DNA from: Paracoccus denitrificans
Lineage (GTDB): Bacteria > Pseudomonadota > Alphaproteobacteria > Rhodobacterales > Rhodobacteraceae
Length of the DNA stretch: 64,000 nt
Direction: 5' to 3'
Assembly: GCA_003240735.1 (NCBI GenBank)
Contig: QFNE01000001.1
Coordinates: 1 to 64,000 of the forward strand
The translations under genes were made by a program, and so were the position numbers. Positions 1 to 8,525 of this stretch are shown here, piece after piece. The stretch's first letter is position 1; every line of letters starts with the position of its first letter. The notes below the pieces were generated by a model. That model was given only the letters and a program-made list of their open reading frames with translations, was not told where the DNA came from and made no database searches.

Positions 1-101
1 AGCTGATCGCGCCGATCGCGATGGAAGAGAAACTGCGCTTCGCGATCCGCGAAGGCGGCCGCACCGTCGGCGCCGGCGTCGTCTCGAAGATCCTCGCGTG
101 A
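1..101 (+). CDS. tuf: Elongation factor Tu, C-terminal fragment
   Basis: Only the last 32 codons are in the window. Read in frame from base 3, they give a C-terminus containing IAMEEKLRFAIREGG and ending VVSKILA, which is the end of domain III of bacterial EF-Tu. EF-Tu delivers aminoacyl-tRNA to the ribosome as a GTP complex. The stop is TGA at 99-101. The gene continues to the left of the window. A rho-independent terminator lies about 90 bases downstream. Some Rhodobacterales carry tRNA-Trp and secE after a tuf copy, but neither follows here. Confidence 0.93.
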   Translation, partial: LIAPIAMEEKLRFAIREGGRTVGAGVVSKILA

Positions 102-147
102 TGAGGGGTGGGGCGCACCAGCGTCCCGCCGCCCGCCACGGCCGTTG

Positions 148-165
148 GGTGGGGTTCACCCCACC
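148..165 (+). repeat. REP-like palindrome, copy 1
   Basis: The sequence is GGTGGGGTTCACCCCACC: two perfect 8-base arms with a 2-base centre. It is the exact reverse complement of 254-271. A palindrome of this kind is familiar in intergenic DNA of Rhodobacteraceae (from memory, not searched). Copies facing each other on both sides of a terminator resemble a BIME-type arrangement. Confidence 0.6.
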
Positions 166-191
166 AACACCACCGGCCCCGCAAAGACACG

Positions 192-223
192 AAAGGCCCG
201 TCCCGAAAGGGGCGGGCTTTTTT
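192..223 (+). terminator. Rho-independent terminator of tuf
   Basis: A 9-bp GC-rich stem (196-204 with 209-217, including one G-U pair) has a GAAA tetraloop and is extended by AAA/TTT pairing. It is followed by a run of six T (218-223). It is oriented to stop transcription from tuf. Confidence 0.85.
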
Positions 224-253
224 GTTTGATGTCGAACCATTGGCCCGAGGAAC

Positions 254-271
254 GGTGGGGTGAACCCCACC
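254..271 (-). repeat. REP-like palindrome, copy 2 (inverted)
   Basis: The sequence is GGTGGGGTGAACCCCACC, the exact reverse complement of the copy at 148-165. It lies beyond the tuf terminator, so the two copies face each other across it. Confidence 0.6.
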
Positions 272-402
272 CTACGGGTGCACGTCCGGTGGAGCGGGGG
301 TGTTGCGGGCGGGACGGTGGGGGGCGGGATTTTGCAACAGGATGAGGGGCGGGATGGCGCGAGCCCCAGCAGATGCTGGCGATTTGGGAAAACCCGAATG
401 CA

Positions 403-446
403 CAGATCATGCACGGGGGATGCACAGGTCATGCACCGGGGATGCG
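403..446 (+). repeat. Imperfect 22-bp tandem repeat, two units
   Basis: Units 403-424 and 425-446 differ at three positions and share the core TCATGCAC. No coding frame or known element explains them. Confidence 0.5.
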
Positions 447-578
447 CGGAGGGTACGCGAGGGCCGCCCGGCCGCTGCGGAAGGGGGTTTCTGAAACCTC
501 GGATTGCGCTAATCAGACCACGGCGCAGTCAGCCTCGAACCGCGGCGGGGAGTGTAAGACATCTGGAAAATCGGTGCC

Positions 579-815
579 TTGGCGGTCTTGCTGATGCTGT
601 CGTCCTTTTTGACCGGGGCGGTGACGTCGCAGGTGTTCGGGGGCGCTGAGCGTTCGTTTCTGATCGGCCTGCCGTTTGCGGTGATGTTGGCTGCGGCCGC
701 CCTGCTTGGCGCACTGATGCCGGCGCGGATCGCCCGCCCGCTGGTTTTGGGCCTGACCATGATATGCCTGATCCTGTGCGGGGTTTACAGGTCCAGCTTG
801 GACTGGCGCGTCTGA
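579..815 (+). CDS. Possible small membrane protein
   Basis: A 78-residue frame with three strongly hydrophobic stretches (about residues 1-16, 26-46 and 53-69) and a short polar tail. I do not recognise the family. The start is uncertain: the only initiator in the frame is TTG at 579 with no clear ribosome-binding site, and the frame is open upstream to a TAA at 555. Its last 31 bases overlap the 3' end of the opposing methyltransferase gene. The membrane-protein composition argues for a real gene; the poor start suggests a degraded or mis-started one. Confidence 0.35.
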   Translation: MAVLLMLSSFLTGAVTSQVFGGAERSFLIGLPFAVMLAAAALLGALMPARIARPLVLGLTMICLILCGVYRSSLDWRV

Positions 816-2500
816 TCCTCTTCCCGGGCGGGTTTGCGAAATGCGTCGTCACGCGCCAACGGAATGCGAACGGCGCGTTCGCGTTGGCGCATCGCGTCCT
901 CGATCGTCACGATCTGGATGCGAGGAACGGGGTCAAACCCTTCCACCGTGAACTGACCAGCACCGGCGGCCTCGGCCAGCATAGGCTTGGTCGGAGGATG
1001 CAATGTCAGGAATACGCCGATATCGGCCTTTTCCCGTGTCACGACATGGTTAAGTTGATCTATGTGATTGCGTTGCCGGTCTCTGCCGCCCTTGACTGAC
1101 ACAAGAGCGACGCCTGTTTTCCCGAAAGACAGGCGGCCGTCGATGCCGCCATCCGCGCCCTTCTTGCCCGCGCGCCACGGCTGCGCCCCGATCAACGAGA
1201 CGGCCCATTTTTCAAATTCCTTCTTGGTCGGATCGTCCCGATCGAACCAGTCCTGCGCGGCGGCAAGGTCTTGGGGTGTGCCGTGAACCTTGAACTGCGC
1301 GGTTGGAAACGCCTCGCGGATGCGGCGTTCGATCAGGCCGACGGCAAGGTGGGTGACGTCGATGCCGATCCATTGCCGGCCAAGTTTTTCGGCGGCGTGT
1401 ATGGTCGTGCCACAGCCGCAGAACGGGTCGAGGACCACGTCGCCGGGGTTGGATGAGGCGGCGATGATGCGTTCTAGAAGGCCGACGGGTTTTTGGGTAG
1501 GATAACCGAGGCGTTCAATTTTGTCGCGTGGACTGATCCACCTTACATCTTCATCGACACCGACCGACGTTCCATTAAGAACACCATTGGTATGCGGCTG
1601 GAATGCCCAAATGTCTTGCAGCAACTGTCCTACGCTGCCCTGCAGATACTGGCGGTAGGTAGGGAGCGCGCGACTACCGGGCTCCGGAAAATCTATGACT
1701 CCTGCATCTGCTAGCAGGTCAAGCTTTCGATGCTGTGGAAGGTCAGGGTCGATTCCTAGTTCGAGCACTAATTCACCCGGCACCGCCCAATGACGGCCGA
1801 CAGCCGTTGGATCATAACCCCGCCAAATTCTACCGCTTTCGCCATTTCTGGTGCCAGCACCATGCAGTGAGTTTGTCCAGTATCGCCCTTTACTATCTGA
1901 TCGCTTAAAATAGGCGTCGACGTGGCCCTTCAGATATGGCGTAAAGACGGCGTTGTGCCGGTAATGTCGCGTTTTTGCGAAGAATAATATCGTGTCGTGA
2001 ATTGGCCCATATCGATTTGCATGGTTGTGTGCGCCTGTGCGCCTCCATATAATCTCGTTCTTAAATGCTTCCTTCCCAAACACCGCATCTAACAATATCT
2101 TCAGATAATGGCTCGCCGTCGGATCGCAGTGCAGATACAGACTTCCGGTCGGCTTCAGCACCCGATGCAGTTCGATCAGCCGGACAGCCATCATCGTCAG
2201 ATAGGCCATCATGTCGTTGGTGCCGAGGAAGGATCGCATCGCCTCCAGCATGGTCGCAACGTCGGTATGGCCGCTGCGACGGACCTGCTGGAACGCGTCT
2301 TCGGCGTCTTCGCCCCAGTGCCAGGTATCCGTGAACGCCTCGATCTGGGCGGCAGACTGGTCGCCGGTGGGTGACCGGAACAGAACGTTGTAGTTGGCGT
2401 TCGAGTTGAACGGCGGGTCGAGGTAGATCAGATCGACCGATTCATCCGCGATCGAGTCGCGCAGGACCGTAAGGTTGTCGCCATAATAAAGGTGATTCAT
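785..2500 (-). CDS. DNA methyltransferase (beta class) with C-terminal nuclease-like domain
   Basis: 571 residues, started at MNHLYYGDN rather than 11 codons upstream. It is a SAM-dependent DNA amino-methyltransferase (N4-cytosine or N6-adenine). Motif IV DPPF is at residues 28-31 and motif I DPFCGCGTT near 358, the circular order of beta-class enzymes. Residues about 130-330 between them should be the target-recognition region, and are visibly AT-richer than the flanks. The last ~140 residues contain GGIDG and LVSVKGG, resembling the Mrr-type PD-(D/E)XK core, although Ser stands where Glu/Gln is usual before the Lys. No separate restriction gene lies nearby. It could be a single-chain restriction-modification protein or a solitary methylase with a degenerate nuclease. 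Confidence 0.85.
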   Translation of the reverse strand: MNHLYYGDNLTVLRDSIADESVDLIYLDPPFNSNANYNVLFRSPTGDQSAAQIEAFTDTWHWGEDAEDAFQQVRRSGHTDVATMLEAMRSFLGTNDMMAYLTMMAVRLIELHRVLKPTGSLYLHCDPTASHYLKILLDAVFGKEAFKNEIIWRRTGAHNHANRYGPIHDTILFFAKTRHYRHNAVFTPYLKGHVDAYFKRSDSKGRYWTNSLHGAGTRNGESGRIWRGYDPTAVGRHWAVPGELVLELGIDPDLPQHRKLDLLADAGVIDFPEPGSRALPTYRQYLQGSVGQLLQDIWAFQPHTNGVLNGTSVGVDEDVRWISPRDKIERLGYPTQKPVGLLERIIAASSNPGDVVLDPFCGCGTTIHAAEKLGRQWIGIDVTHLAVGLIERRIREAFPTAQFKVHGTPQDLAAAQDWFDRDDPTKKEFEKWAVSLIGAQPWRAGKKGADGGIDGRLSFGKTGVALVSVKGGRDRQRNHIDQLNHVVTREKADIGVFLTLHPPTKPMLAEAAGAGQFTVEGFDPVPRIQIVTIEDAMRQRERAVRIPLARDDAFRKPAREEDQTRQSKLDL

Positions 2501-2663
2501 CGCCCGCCCCGTCTTTTCCACTTTCAACCACAAGAATGGTTGCCACGCGATGAAAAAAGATCTGCCTTCCTAAGCGGAGACGTCCTTGGCTGGCGCTGGC
2601 TGGCTCAAATGCCGTACACAGGGCAGAAGCTTTTGCGGCCCGGCACCAAGCCCCACACACATG

Positions 2664-2703
2664 ATAAAGGCCGGGGTTATAAAGGCCGGGGTTGCCCCCG
2701 GCC
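2664..2703 (-). terminator. Possible terminator after the DUF892 gene
   Basis: An 8-bp stem, GGCCGGGG (2684-2691) with CCCCGGCC (2696-2703), lies just after the DUF892 stop codon on the minus strand. A near-direct repeat of AAGGCCGGGGTT at 2667-2678 precedes it. The T-run on the minus strand is only three bases long, so this is a weak intrinsic terminator. Confidence 0.5.
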
Positions 2704-2725
2704 CTGTCGTCGCGTCTGGCGGCCG

Positions 2726-3229
2726 TTACAGCGCGGCTTCGTTGACGCCGCCGCGGACGGCGATCTTGGTCATGGTCTCGTCGCCCTCGTAGGTCTGGGC
2801 AGTCGCTTCATCCAGAACCTTGACGTCGTCTTTCCATTCTAGGCGTTTGGCCCAAGCCTTCAGCGTGCCGTAGCCGGTGATGGCATAGTGCGCCAAGCGC
2901 TGGTACTGCGCGATGATCGCGGCGTCCTGCGTGGCCTCGTCGCCGAAGCTGGCGTCCAGCGCGTGCTTGCGGGCCTCGGTCACCAGGCCTTCCATGCCTT
3001 TGCAGTGTTCGCCCGTCGGGTCGGTGCCGTGCGCCTTGGTCAGCGCCTCGATGTGTTTCATTCCCGTTTTGGTGCCCTCGATGCTGGCTTTCAGCGCATC
3101 TTTCAGGGCCGAATCCGATGCCGCCTTGACCATATCCTCGGTCACCGGGATCGACTGTTTGCAGGCGCTGTAAAGGTCCTTCAGACCGTCGAGATACAGG
3201 TCTTCGAGGTTGTTGATGGTGTCGGCCAT
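2726..3229 (-). CDS. DUF892 (YciE-like) ferritin-fold protein
   Basis: 167 residues, started at MADTINNLEDLYLDGL because GGAGG lies just upstream; a longer in-frame start at 3295 has no such site. The N-terminal pattern of a short helix, then YLDGLKDLYSA, and the all-helical composition match the DUF892/YciE family, ferritin-like four-helix proteins linked to stress responses. Their biochemical activity is not established. It lies alone between the methyltransferase and phoB, with its own possible terminator. Confidence 0.85.
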   Translation of the reverse strand: MADTINNLEDLYLDGLKDLYSACKQSIPVTEDMVKAASDSALKDALKASIEGTKTGMKHIEALTKAHGTDPTGEHCKGMEGLVTEARKHALDASFGDEATQDAAIIAQYQRLAHYAITGYGTLKAWAKRLEWKDDVKVLDEATAQTYEGDETMTKIAVRGGVNEAAL

Positions 3230-3344
3230 GACGGGCCTCCCTGACTGGTTGAAACGAACTGCCAGCCAACGCGGGGCCCCGCCGTCATGTTCCAAGGGCC
3301 GTCACGTTCCAACTCAACCGGGCAAACCTGTGCCCGGCCGACCG

Positions 3345-4037
3345 TCACCCCAGCGCATATCCAGTGCCACGGACGGTGCGCACGGGGTTGGCGCCGCCAT
3401 TCGACATCAGTGCCTTGCGCAGCCGTCCGACATGGACGTCGATGGTGCGGGTGTCGACATAGATGTCGCGTCCCCAGACCCGATCCAGCAGCTGTTCGCG
3501 CGTCCAGACGCGGCCCGGCTTTTCCATCAGCGTGGACAGCAGCCTGAATTCGGTCGGGCCCAGATGCAGGGGACGACCGGCGCGGAACACGCGGTGTTCG
3601 CCCGCATCCAGGATGATGTCTTCGAACGCAAGACGTTCGCCCATGGTGGCCGGGCGCGTGCGGCGCAGCTGGGTGCGCAGACGGGCCATCAGTTCGACGA
3701 CCGAATAGGGTTTGACGACATAGTCGTCTGCACCCGTTTCCAGTCCCCGCACCCGGTCGCTTTCTTCGGACCGCGCGGACAGCATGATGATGGGGATGGA
3801 CCGGGTTTCGGGGGCTGCCTTCACGCGACGGCAAACCTCAATCCCGGACACGTTGGGCAGCATCCAGTCCAGAACGATCAGGTCCGGCTCTTCTTCCGCG
3901 ACCAGCAGCAGGGCCTCGTCGCCGTTCTCGGCCATGACAACCTCAAAGCCCTCGGCCTCGAGGTTGTATTTCAGAACTTCGCGCTGCGCGCCCTCATCCT
4001 CGACGACCAGCACGCAGGGTTGTTGACGCGCAGCCAT
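3345..4037 (-). CDS. phoB: Phosphate regulon response regulator PhoB
   Basis: 230 residues, OmpR/PhoB family. The receiver domain has the acidic pocket E13-D14-E15, the phospho-acceptor Asp57 in LIVLDWMLP, and the conserved Lys in VVKPY. A winged-helix DNA-binding domain fills about residues 130-230. In the family, phosphorylated PhoB binds Pho boxes and activates phosphate-scavenging genes. It is the last gene of the pst operon, four bases after phoU, so it is probably autoregulated through the Pho box before pstS. No phoR histidine kinase gene is in the window. Confidence 0.95.
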   Translation of the reverse strand: MAARQQPCVLVVEDEGAQREVLKYNLEAEGFEVVMAENGDEALLLVAEEEPDLIVLDWMLPNVSGIEVCRRVKAAPETRSIPIIMLSARSEESDRVRGLETGADDYVVKPYSVVELMARLRTQLRRTRPATMGERLAFEDIILDAGEHRVFRAGRPLHLGPTEFRLLSTLMEKPGRVWTREQLLDRVWGRDIYVDTRTIDVHVGRLRKALMSNGGANPVRTVRGTGYALG

Positions 4038-4041
4038 CGGG

Positions 4042-4770
4042 TCAGCCCTGCGGAACGGCAGGTGCCGCGCGGGTCACGCTGTCGCTCTTGGGGCGGCTTT
4101 CCTCGGGCAGTTCGCCCTTCACCAGATAGATCACCTGTTCGGCGATCGAGGTCGCGTGGTCACCCATGCGTTCAAGGTTTTTGGCGATGAAGTGCAGGTG
4201 CATGCACGCCGTGATGTTGCGCGGGTCTTCCATCATGTAGGTCAGGAATTCGCGAAACAGCGCGTTATACATCTGGTCGACTTCCAGATCGCGCGCGCGC
4301 ACGTCGGCGGCCAGTTCTGCGTCGCGATGGACATAGCTGTCCAGCGCGTCACGCAGCATCCGGCCCACGGTTTCCGACATGCGCCGCAAGGCCAGCCCGG
4401 ACCCGTCGATGACCGGCATATGAGCCAGCACGTTGCTGCGTTTGGCGATGTTCTTGGCATAATCGCCGGTGCGTTCCAGACTGGCCGAGATCTTGATGAC
4501 CGACAGGACCAGCCGCAGATCGGTGGCCGTCGGAGAGCGCAGCGCGATGAGCCGCGCCGCTTCTTCGTTGATCTGGGCTTCCAGCGCGTCGATGGCGCGG
4601 TCGCTGCGGCGGACTTCTTCAGCCAGTTCGTCGTCCCGCGCCTCCAGCGCGCGTGCGGCGTCGGCGATGGCGGTCTCGACCAGACCGCCCATCTTCATGA
4701 CCAGCGCCTGAACGGTTTCCAGATCGCGGTCGAAGGCAGAGGCGATGTGCTTGTCGCGGTTCATTGGCAT
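4042..4770 (-). CDS. phoU: Phosphate signalling protein PhoU
   Basis: 242 residues, all-helical, with the two-fold repeat of PhoU and the conserved metal-binding helix patterns (ERTGDYAKNIAKR and ERMGDHATSIAEQ). PhoU links the PstSCAB transporter to the PhoR/PhoB pair and represses signalling when phosphate is plentiful. Two ATGs are available. The inner one at 4764 has better spacing from AAAGGG, so the protein may be two residues shorter. It lies between pstB (15-base gap) and phoB (4-base gap). Confidence 0.95.
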   Translation of the reverse strand: MPMNRDKHIASAFDRDLETVQALVMKMGGLVETAIADAARALEARDDELAEEVRRSDRAIDALEAQINEEAARLIALRSPTATDLRLVLSVIKISASLERTGDYAKNIAKRSNVLAHMPVIDGSGLALRRMSETVGRMLRDALDSYVHRDAELAADVRARDLEVDQMYNALFREFLTYMMEDPRNITACMHLHFIAKNLERMGDHATSIAEQVIYLVKGELPEESRPKSDSVTRAAPAVPQG

Positions 4771-4785
4771 CCCTTTCGTGATCCG

Positions 4786-5589
4786 TCAGCCGATCCGGCC
4801 GCTGATATAGCTTTCCGTGCGCGGATCCTGCGGACGGGTGAAGATTTCCTGCGTGTTGCCGTATTCGACCAGGTTGCCCAGGTGGAAGAACGCGGTCTTC
4901 TGGCTGACGCGGGCGGCCTGCTGCATCGAGTGGGTGACGATCACCACCGAGAAGTTCTCGCGTAGCTGGTCGATCAGTTCCTCGACCTGGCTGGTGGCGA
5001 TGGGGTCAAGGGCCGAGCAGGGCTCATCCATCAGCAACACCTCGGGCGAGGTGGCGACGGCGCGCGCAATGCACAGACGCTGTTGCTGGCCCCCCGAAAG
5101 GCCGGTGCCGGTTTCGTTCAGGCGGTCCTTGACCTCGTCCCACAGGGCCGCACCGCGCAGCGCGCGCTCGACGATGACGTCCAGTTCGGCCTTGTTGCGG
5201 GCCAGACCGTGAATGCGCGGACCGTAGGCCACGTTTTCATAGATCGATTTCGGGAAGGGGTTCGGTTTCTGGAACACCATCCCGACCCGGGCGCGCAGTT
5301 GGACCGGGTCGACCCGGCGGTCATAGATGTCTTCGCCGTCGAGCAGGATCCGGCCCTGAACGCGGGCCGAGGCGACCGTGTCGTTCATGCGGTTCAGACA
5401 GCGCAGGAAGGTCGACTTGCCGCAGCCCGACGGGCCGATGAAAGCGGTCACGGTCTTGTCGGCGATATCGACGCTGACATCTTTCAGCGCGTGCTTGTCG
5501 CCGTAATAGACCTGCACATCGCGGGCCTCGACCTTGATCGGTTGGGTATTGGTGTCCACGCTTCTCTCCACCAGTCGCATATCGTCCAT
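4786..5589 (-). CDS. pstB: Phosphate ABC transporter ATP-binding protein PstB
   Basis: 267 residues. Walker A GPSGCGKST, signature LSGGQQQR and Walker B LLMDEP are all intact. PstB forms the nucleotide-binding dimer that drives PstCA-mediated phosphate import. It starts at ATG 5589 behind GAGGA at good spacing. It follows pstA by 21 bases and precedes phoU, the standard order. Confidence 0.97.
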   Translation of the reverse strand: MDDMRLVERSVDTNTQPIKVEARDVQVYYGDKHALKDVSVDIADKTVTAFIGPSGCGKSTFLRCLNRMNDTVASARVQGRILLDGEDIYDRRVDPVQLRARVGMVFQKPNPFPKSIYENVAYGPRIHGLARNKAELDVIVERALRGAALWDEVKDRLNETGTGLSGGQQQRLCIARAVATSPEVLLMDEPCSALDPIATSQVEELIDQLRENFSVVIVTHSMQQAARVSQKTAFFHLGNLVEYGNTQEIFTRPQDPRTESYISGRIG

Positions 5590-5610
5590 TCTGGGTATCC
5601 TCGTGTCCGA

Positions 5611-6981
5611 TTACCACCGGCGCTCGAACTTTCGGCGCAGGTAGATGGCGAGCAGGTTCATCGCCAGCAAAAAGACCAGCAGCACGATGATCGCGCCCGA
5701 GGCCCGTTCGAAGAAGGCCGGGTCGGCCCGCTGGGTCCAGTTGTAGACCTGCACCGGCAGCGCCGACGCAGGTTCGTAAAAGCCGGCTGGCGGCAGGTCG
5801 GGGAAGTTCCTGACATAAGCGACCATGCCGATCAGGATCAGGGGGGCGGTTTCCCCCAGCGCCTGAGCTAGGCCGATGATCGTGCCCGTGAGGATACCCG
5901 GCATCGCCAGCGGCAAGACGTGGTGAAACACGGTCTGCATCCGGCTGGCGCCGACACCCAGCGCCGCATCGCGGATCGACGGGGGCACGGCCTTCAGCGC
6001 GGCGCGCGTGGCGATGATGATCGTGGGCAGCGTCATCAGCGTCAGCACCAGGCCACCCACGATGGGCGCAGACCGCGGCAGGCCGACGAAGTTGATGAAG
6101 GCGGCCAGACCCAAGATCCCAAAGACGATGGAGGGCACGGCCGCAAGGTTGGCGATGTTCACCTCGATCAGGTCGGTCAGCCGGTTCTTGGGCGCGAACT
6201 CTTCCAGATAGATCGAGGCGGCGACCCCGATCGGCAGCGCAAGGACCAACACGATGATCATCATGTAAAGCGAACCGAGCATCGCCACCCCCAGACCAGC
6301 CGCCTCGGCCCGGTTGTCGGAGGCGTCGGGTTTGGTCAGGAAATCCCAATTGAAACGGGTCACCAGATCGCCGCGCGCGGCCATCTCGCGTGCCAGTGCC
6401 ACCTGCGCGGGGCTGGTCTTCTTGTCCAGAAGCGCACTGGCGTCGGTCACGCGCCCCTTGAAGATGCCGTCGATGCGCGACGAGGTCAGGACCGGCGTTT
6501 CCACCGTCGTGCCGATCAGTTCCGGGTCGGCCAGCACCTGCGCGCGCAGGTCGGCCTGTGCCTGTTCGGACAGGAACGCCCTGAAGTCACCGTCGGCCAA
6601 TCCGTCGATCTGGATGTTGTTGCGCGCGACGTAGGACTTCATCCCGTCCTGCAACAGCTTGCCGTAAGTCAGCGTCAGGACCTTGGACATCTGCGCGGGA
6701 TCACGGTTGCCTTGCGGGTCGACCACGGCGGCGTCCAGCACGACTGGAATGGTCGCGTAGGTCTGCTTGAATGCCCCCGCCCCTTGCGAGATGATCGTCA
6801 CAAGCAGCCACACCAGCGCCGCGATGGCGACGCCGATGGCCACCATGCCGTATGTGCGAAAGCGCGTCTCGGCTCGATTGCGGCGGCGGGTGCGGGCGTC
6901 GGCGGTCAGCAGCGACTTGCGCGCTGAGGCGGGTTCAGGCCCTTCCACCGGCCGGGGCGACAGGTTGGTGGCATCGGTCAT
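5611..6981 (-). CDS. pstA: Phosphate ABC transporter permease PstA
   Basis: 456 residues, much longer than the ~290 of E. coli PstA. The C-terminal half is the MetI-like permease core with six predicted helices. The N-terminal part has one membrane segment (about 47-67) and a long periplasmic region of the DUF3333 type found in alphaproteobacterial PstA. Its start overlaps the pstC stop by four bases, indicating translational coupling. It forms the channel with PstC. Confidence 0.95.
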   Translation of the reverse strand: MTDATNLSPRPVEGPEPASARKSLLTADARTRRRNRAETRFRTYGMVAIGVAIAALVWLLVTIISQGAGAFKQTYATIPVVLDAAVVDPQGNRDPAQMSKVLTLTYGKLLQDGMKSYVARNNIQIDGLADGDFRAFLSEQAQADLRAQVLADPELIGTTVETPVLTSSRIDGIFKGRVTDASALLDKKTSPAQVALAREMAARGDLVTRFNWDFLTKPDASDNRAEAAGLGVAMLGSLYMMIIVLVLALPIGVAASIYLEEFAPKNRLTDLIEVNIANLAAVPSIVFGILGLAAFINFVGLPRSAPIVGGLVLTLMTLPTIIIATRAALKAVPPSIRDAALGVGASRMQTVFHHVLPLAMPGILTGTIIGLAQALGETAPLILIGMVAYVRNFPDLPPAGFYEPASALPVQVYNWTQRADPAFFERASGAIIVLLVFLLAMNLLAIYLRRKFERRW

Positions 6982-8432
6982 TCGTACTGCTCCCGATACT
7001 TGCGCACGATGTAAAGCGCGAAGACGTTCAGCGACAGGGTGATGACAAACAGCGTCAGCCCCAGGGCAAAGGCAACCAGCGTTTCAGGCGAGGCAAAGTC
7101 GTTGTCGCCCGTCAGCTGGCCCACGATCTTGACGGTGATGGTGGTCATCGCCTCGAACGGGTTCCCGCTGATCTTGGCCATGGCCCCGGCACCCAAAACA
7201 ACAATCATGGTTTCCCCGATCGCGCGGCTGGCGGCCAGAAGCACTGCCCCAACGATCCCGGGCAGCGCGGCCGGCATGACCACGTTGCGAATGGTTTCCG
7301 ACCGGGTCGAGCCAAGGCCCAGTGAGCCGTCCCGCAGTGATTGGGGCACCGCCGTGATGATATCGTCGGACAGCGAGCTGACGAACGGGATCAGCATGAT
7401 CCCCATCACCAGACCGGCGGTCATGATCGACGTGCTGGAATTGCCTAGTCCGGTCGGTGCGGCGATCCAGTCGCGCAACAGCGGTCCAACCGTCATCAGC
7501 GCGAAAAGGCCGTAAACGATGGTCGGAATCCCGGCCAGAATCTCGATGGCCGGTTTGACCGCGTTGCGCACCCGGCGGCTGGCGTATTCGGCCATATAGA
7601 TTGCTGCGAACAAGCCAACCGGAACCGCCACAATCAGCGCGATCACCGAGATATAAAGCGTGCCCCACAGCAGCGGCAGCATCCCCAGTTTCGACCCGCC
7701 CCCAAAGCTGGGTGTCCACTGCGTGCCGAACAGGAAGTCCTGCCACGGATACAGCTGGAAGAAGTGGATCGATTCGAACACCAGCGACAGGACGATGCCC
7801 ACGGTCGTTGCAATGGCGATGGACGAACACAGGATCAGGATGCCCTTGACCACGCGCTCCACCACGTTGCGGGCGCGGAAGTCGGGGCGCGTGCGGATAA
7901 ATGCAAAGGCAAAACCGGCCAGGGCAAGCGCGATGGTCAGACCCGCCATGGCCTGTCCGGCCGTGCGGTTGAAGCGGCTGTAATCCTTGGCCGCAGCCAG
8001 AACCTCGGGGTCGTTCGAGATGTCGAAGCCTGCGGACTTCAGCCGCGCCAGCGTGTCGCTGTCATCGGGCGAAAGGGTCGCGGCGTCGGTGCGTGACAAC
8101 GCATCTGCCCCCACCGCGGCATTCAGGTTTCCCGCGCTGCGACGCACCTGCGCCATGACGTTGCCGCGATCGGCCGCGTCGGACACCTCATCGGCGGGAA
8201 TGTTGTTGGAGATGACCCGGTTGACGACGATGGGTTGGGCAAGCACCCAGATCGCCAGCACAACCACCGCCGGGACTGCGGCGAACAGCGCCACGTTCCA
8301 GCCATAGTAGTTCGGCCGCGAGTGCAGCAGCCTTGCATTGCCATTAACGCTGGACAGGGCGCGCGCGCGGCCCACGAAAAATCCGACGATCGAAATCGCA
8401 AGAACGGTCAGCAAGATCCACTGAGAGGACAT
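6978..8432 (-). CDS. pstC: Phosphate ABC transporter permease PstC
   Basis: 484 residues, also a long form. There is an N-terminal helix (IVGFFVGRARAL region), a second near residue 45-65, an extended periplasmic stretch, and then the MetI-type core with the EAA-like loop (IRNVVMPAALPGI). It pairs with PstA. It is separated from pstS by 93 bases containing a strong stem-loop, so its expression is probably lower than that of pstS. Confidence 0.95.
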   Translation of the reverse strand: MSSQWILLTVLAISIVGFFVGRARALSSVNGNARLLHSRPNYYGWNVALFAAVPAVVVLAIWVLAQPIVVNRVISNNIPADEVSDAADRGNVMAQVRRSAGNLNAAVGADALSRTDAATLSPDDSDTLARLKSAGFDISNDPEVLAAAKDYSRFNRTAGQAMAGLTIALALAGFAFAFIRTRPDFRARNVVERVVKGILILCSSIAIATTVGIVLSLVFESIHFFQLYPWQDFLFGTQWTPSFGGGSKLGMLPLLWGTLYISVIALIVAVPVGLFAAIYMAEYASRRVRNAVKPAIEILAGIPTIVYGLFALMTVGPLLRDWIAAPTGLGNSSTSIMTAGLVMGIMLIPFVSSLSDDIITAVPQSLRDGSLGLGSTRSETIRNVVMPAALPGIVGAVLLAASRAIGETMIVVLGAGAMAKISGNPFEAMTTITVKIVGQLTGDNDFASPETLVAFALGLTLFVITLSLNVFALYIVRKYREQYE

Positions 8433-8485
8433 GATTGCGGCGGTCTTCCGTAGGTGGCGGGAAAAAACGTGCGGGCAAAGGAAGT

Positions 8486-8515
8486 GGCAGGGGGCGCCTG
8501 ATTGCGCCCCCTGCC
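8486..8515 (-). terminator. Intercistronic stem-loop between pstS and pstC
   Basis: A perfect 12-bp inverted repeat (8486-8497 with 8504-8515, GGCAGGGGGCGC arms, 6-base loop) lies 10 bases after the pstS stop. There is no immediate T-run, so it is more likely a partial terminator or 3'-end stabiliser that raises PstS over the membrane subunits than a full terminator. Confidence 0.6.
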
Positions 8516-8525
8516 CGTGTCAGTC

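Larger units (their letters stand above)
102..578. other. Non-coding stretch downstream of tuf
   Basis: About 480 bases without a convincing gene. It holds the tuf terminator (192-223), two 18-bp palindromes that are exact reverse complements of each other on either side of it (148-165 and 254-271), and an imperfect 22-bp tandem repeat (403-446). Short open frames exist on both strands, but none has a ribosome-binding site or a recognisable product. No tRNA cloverleaf was found. Confidence 0.6.

Noticed and set aside
490..560. tRNA-like segment after tuf
   Set aside because: GGTTCGAGG on the minus strand resembles a T-loop, but no matching stem or acceptor arm can be built.
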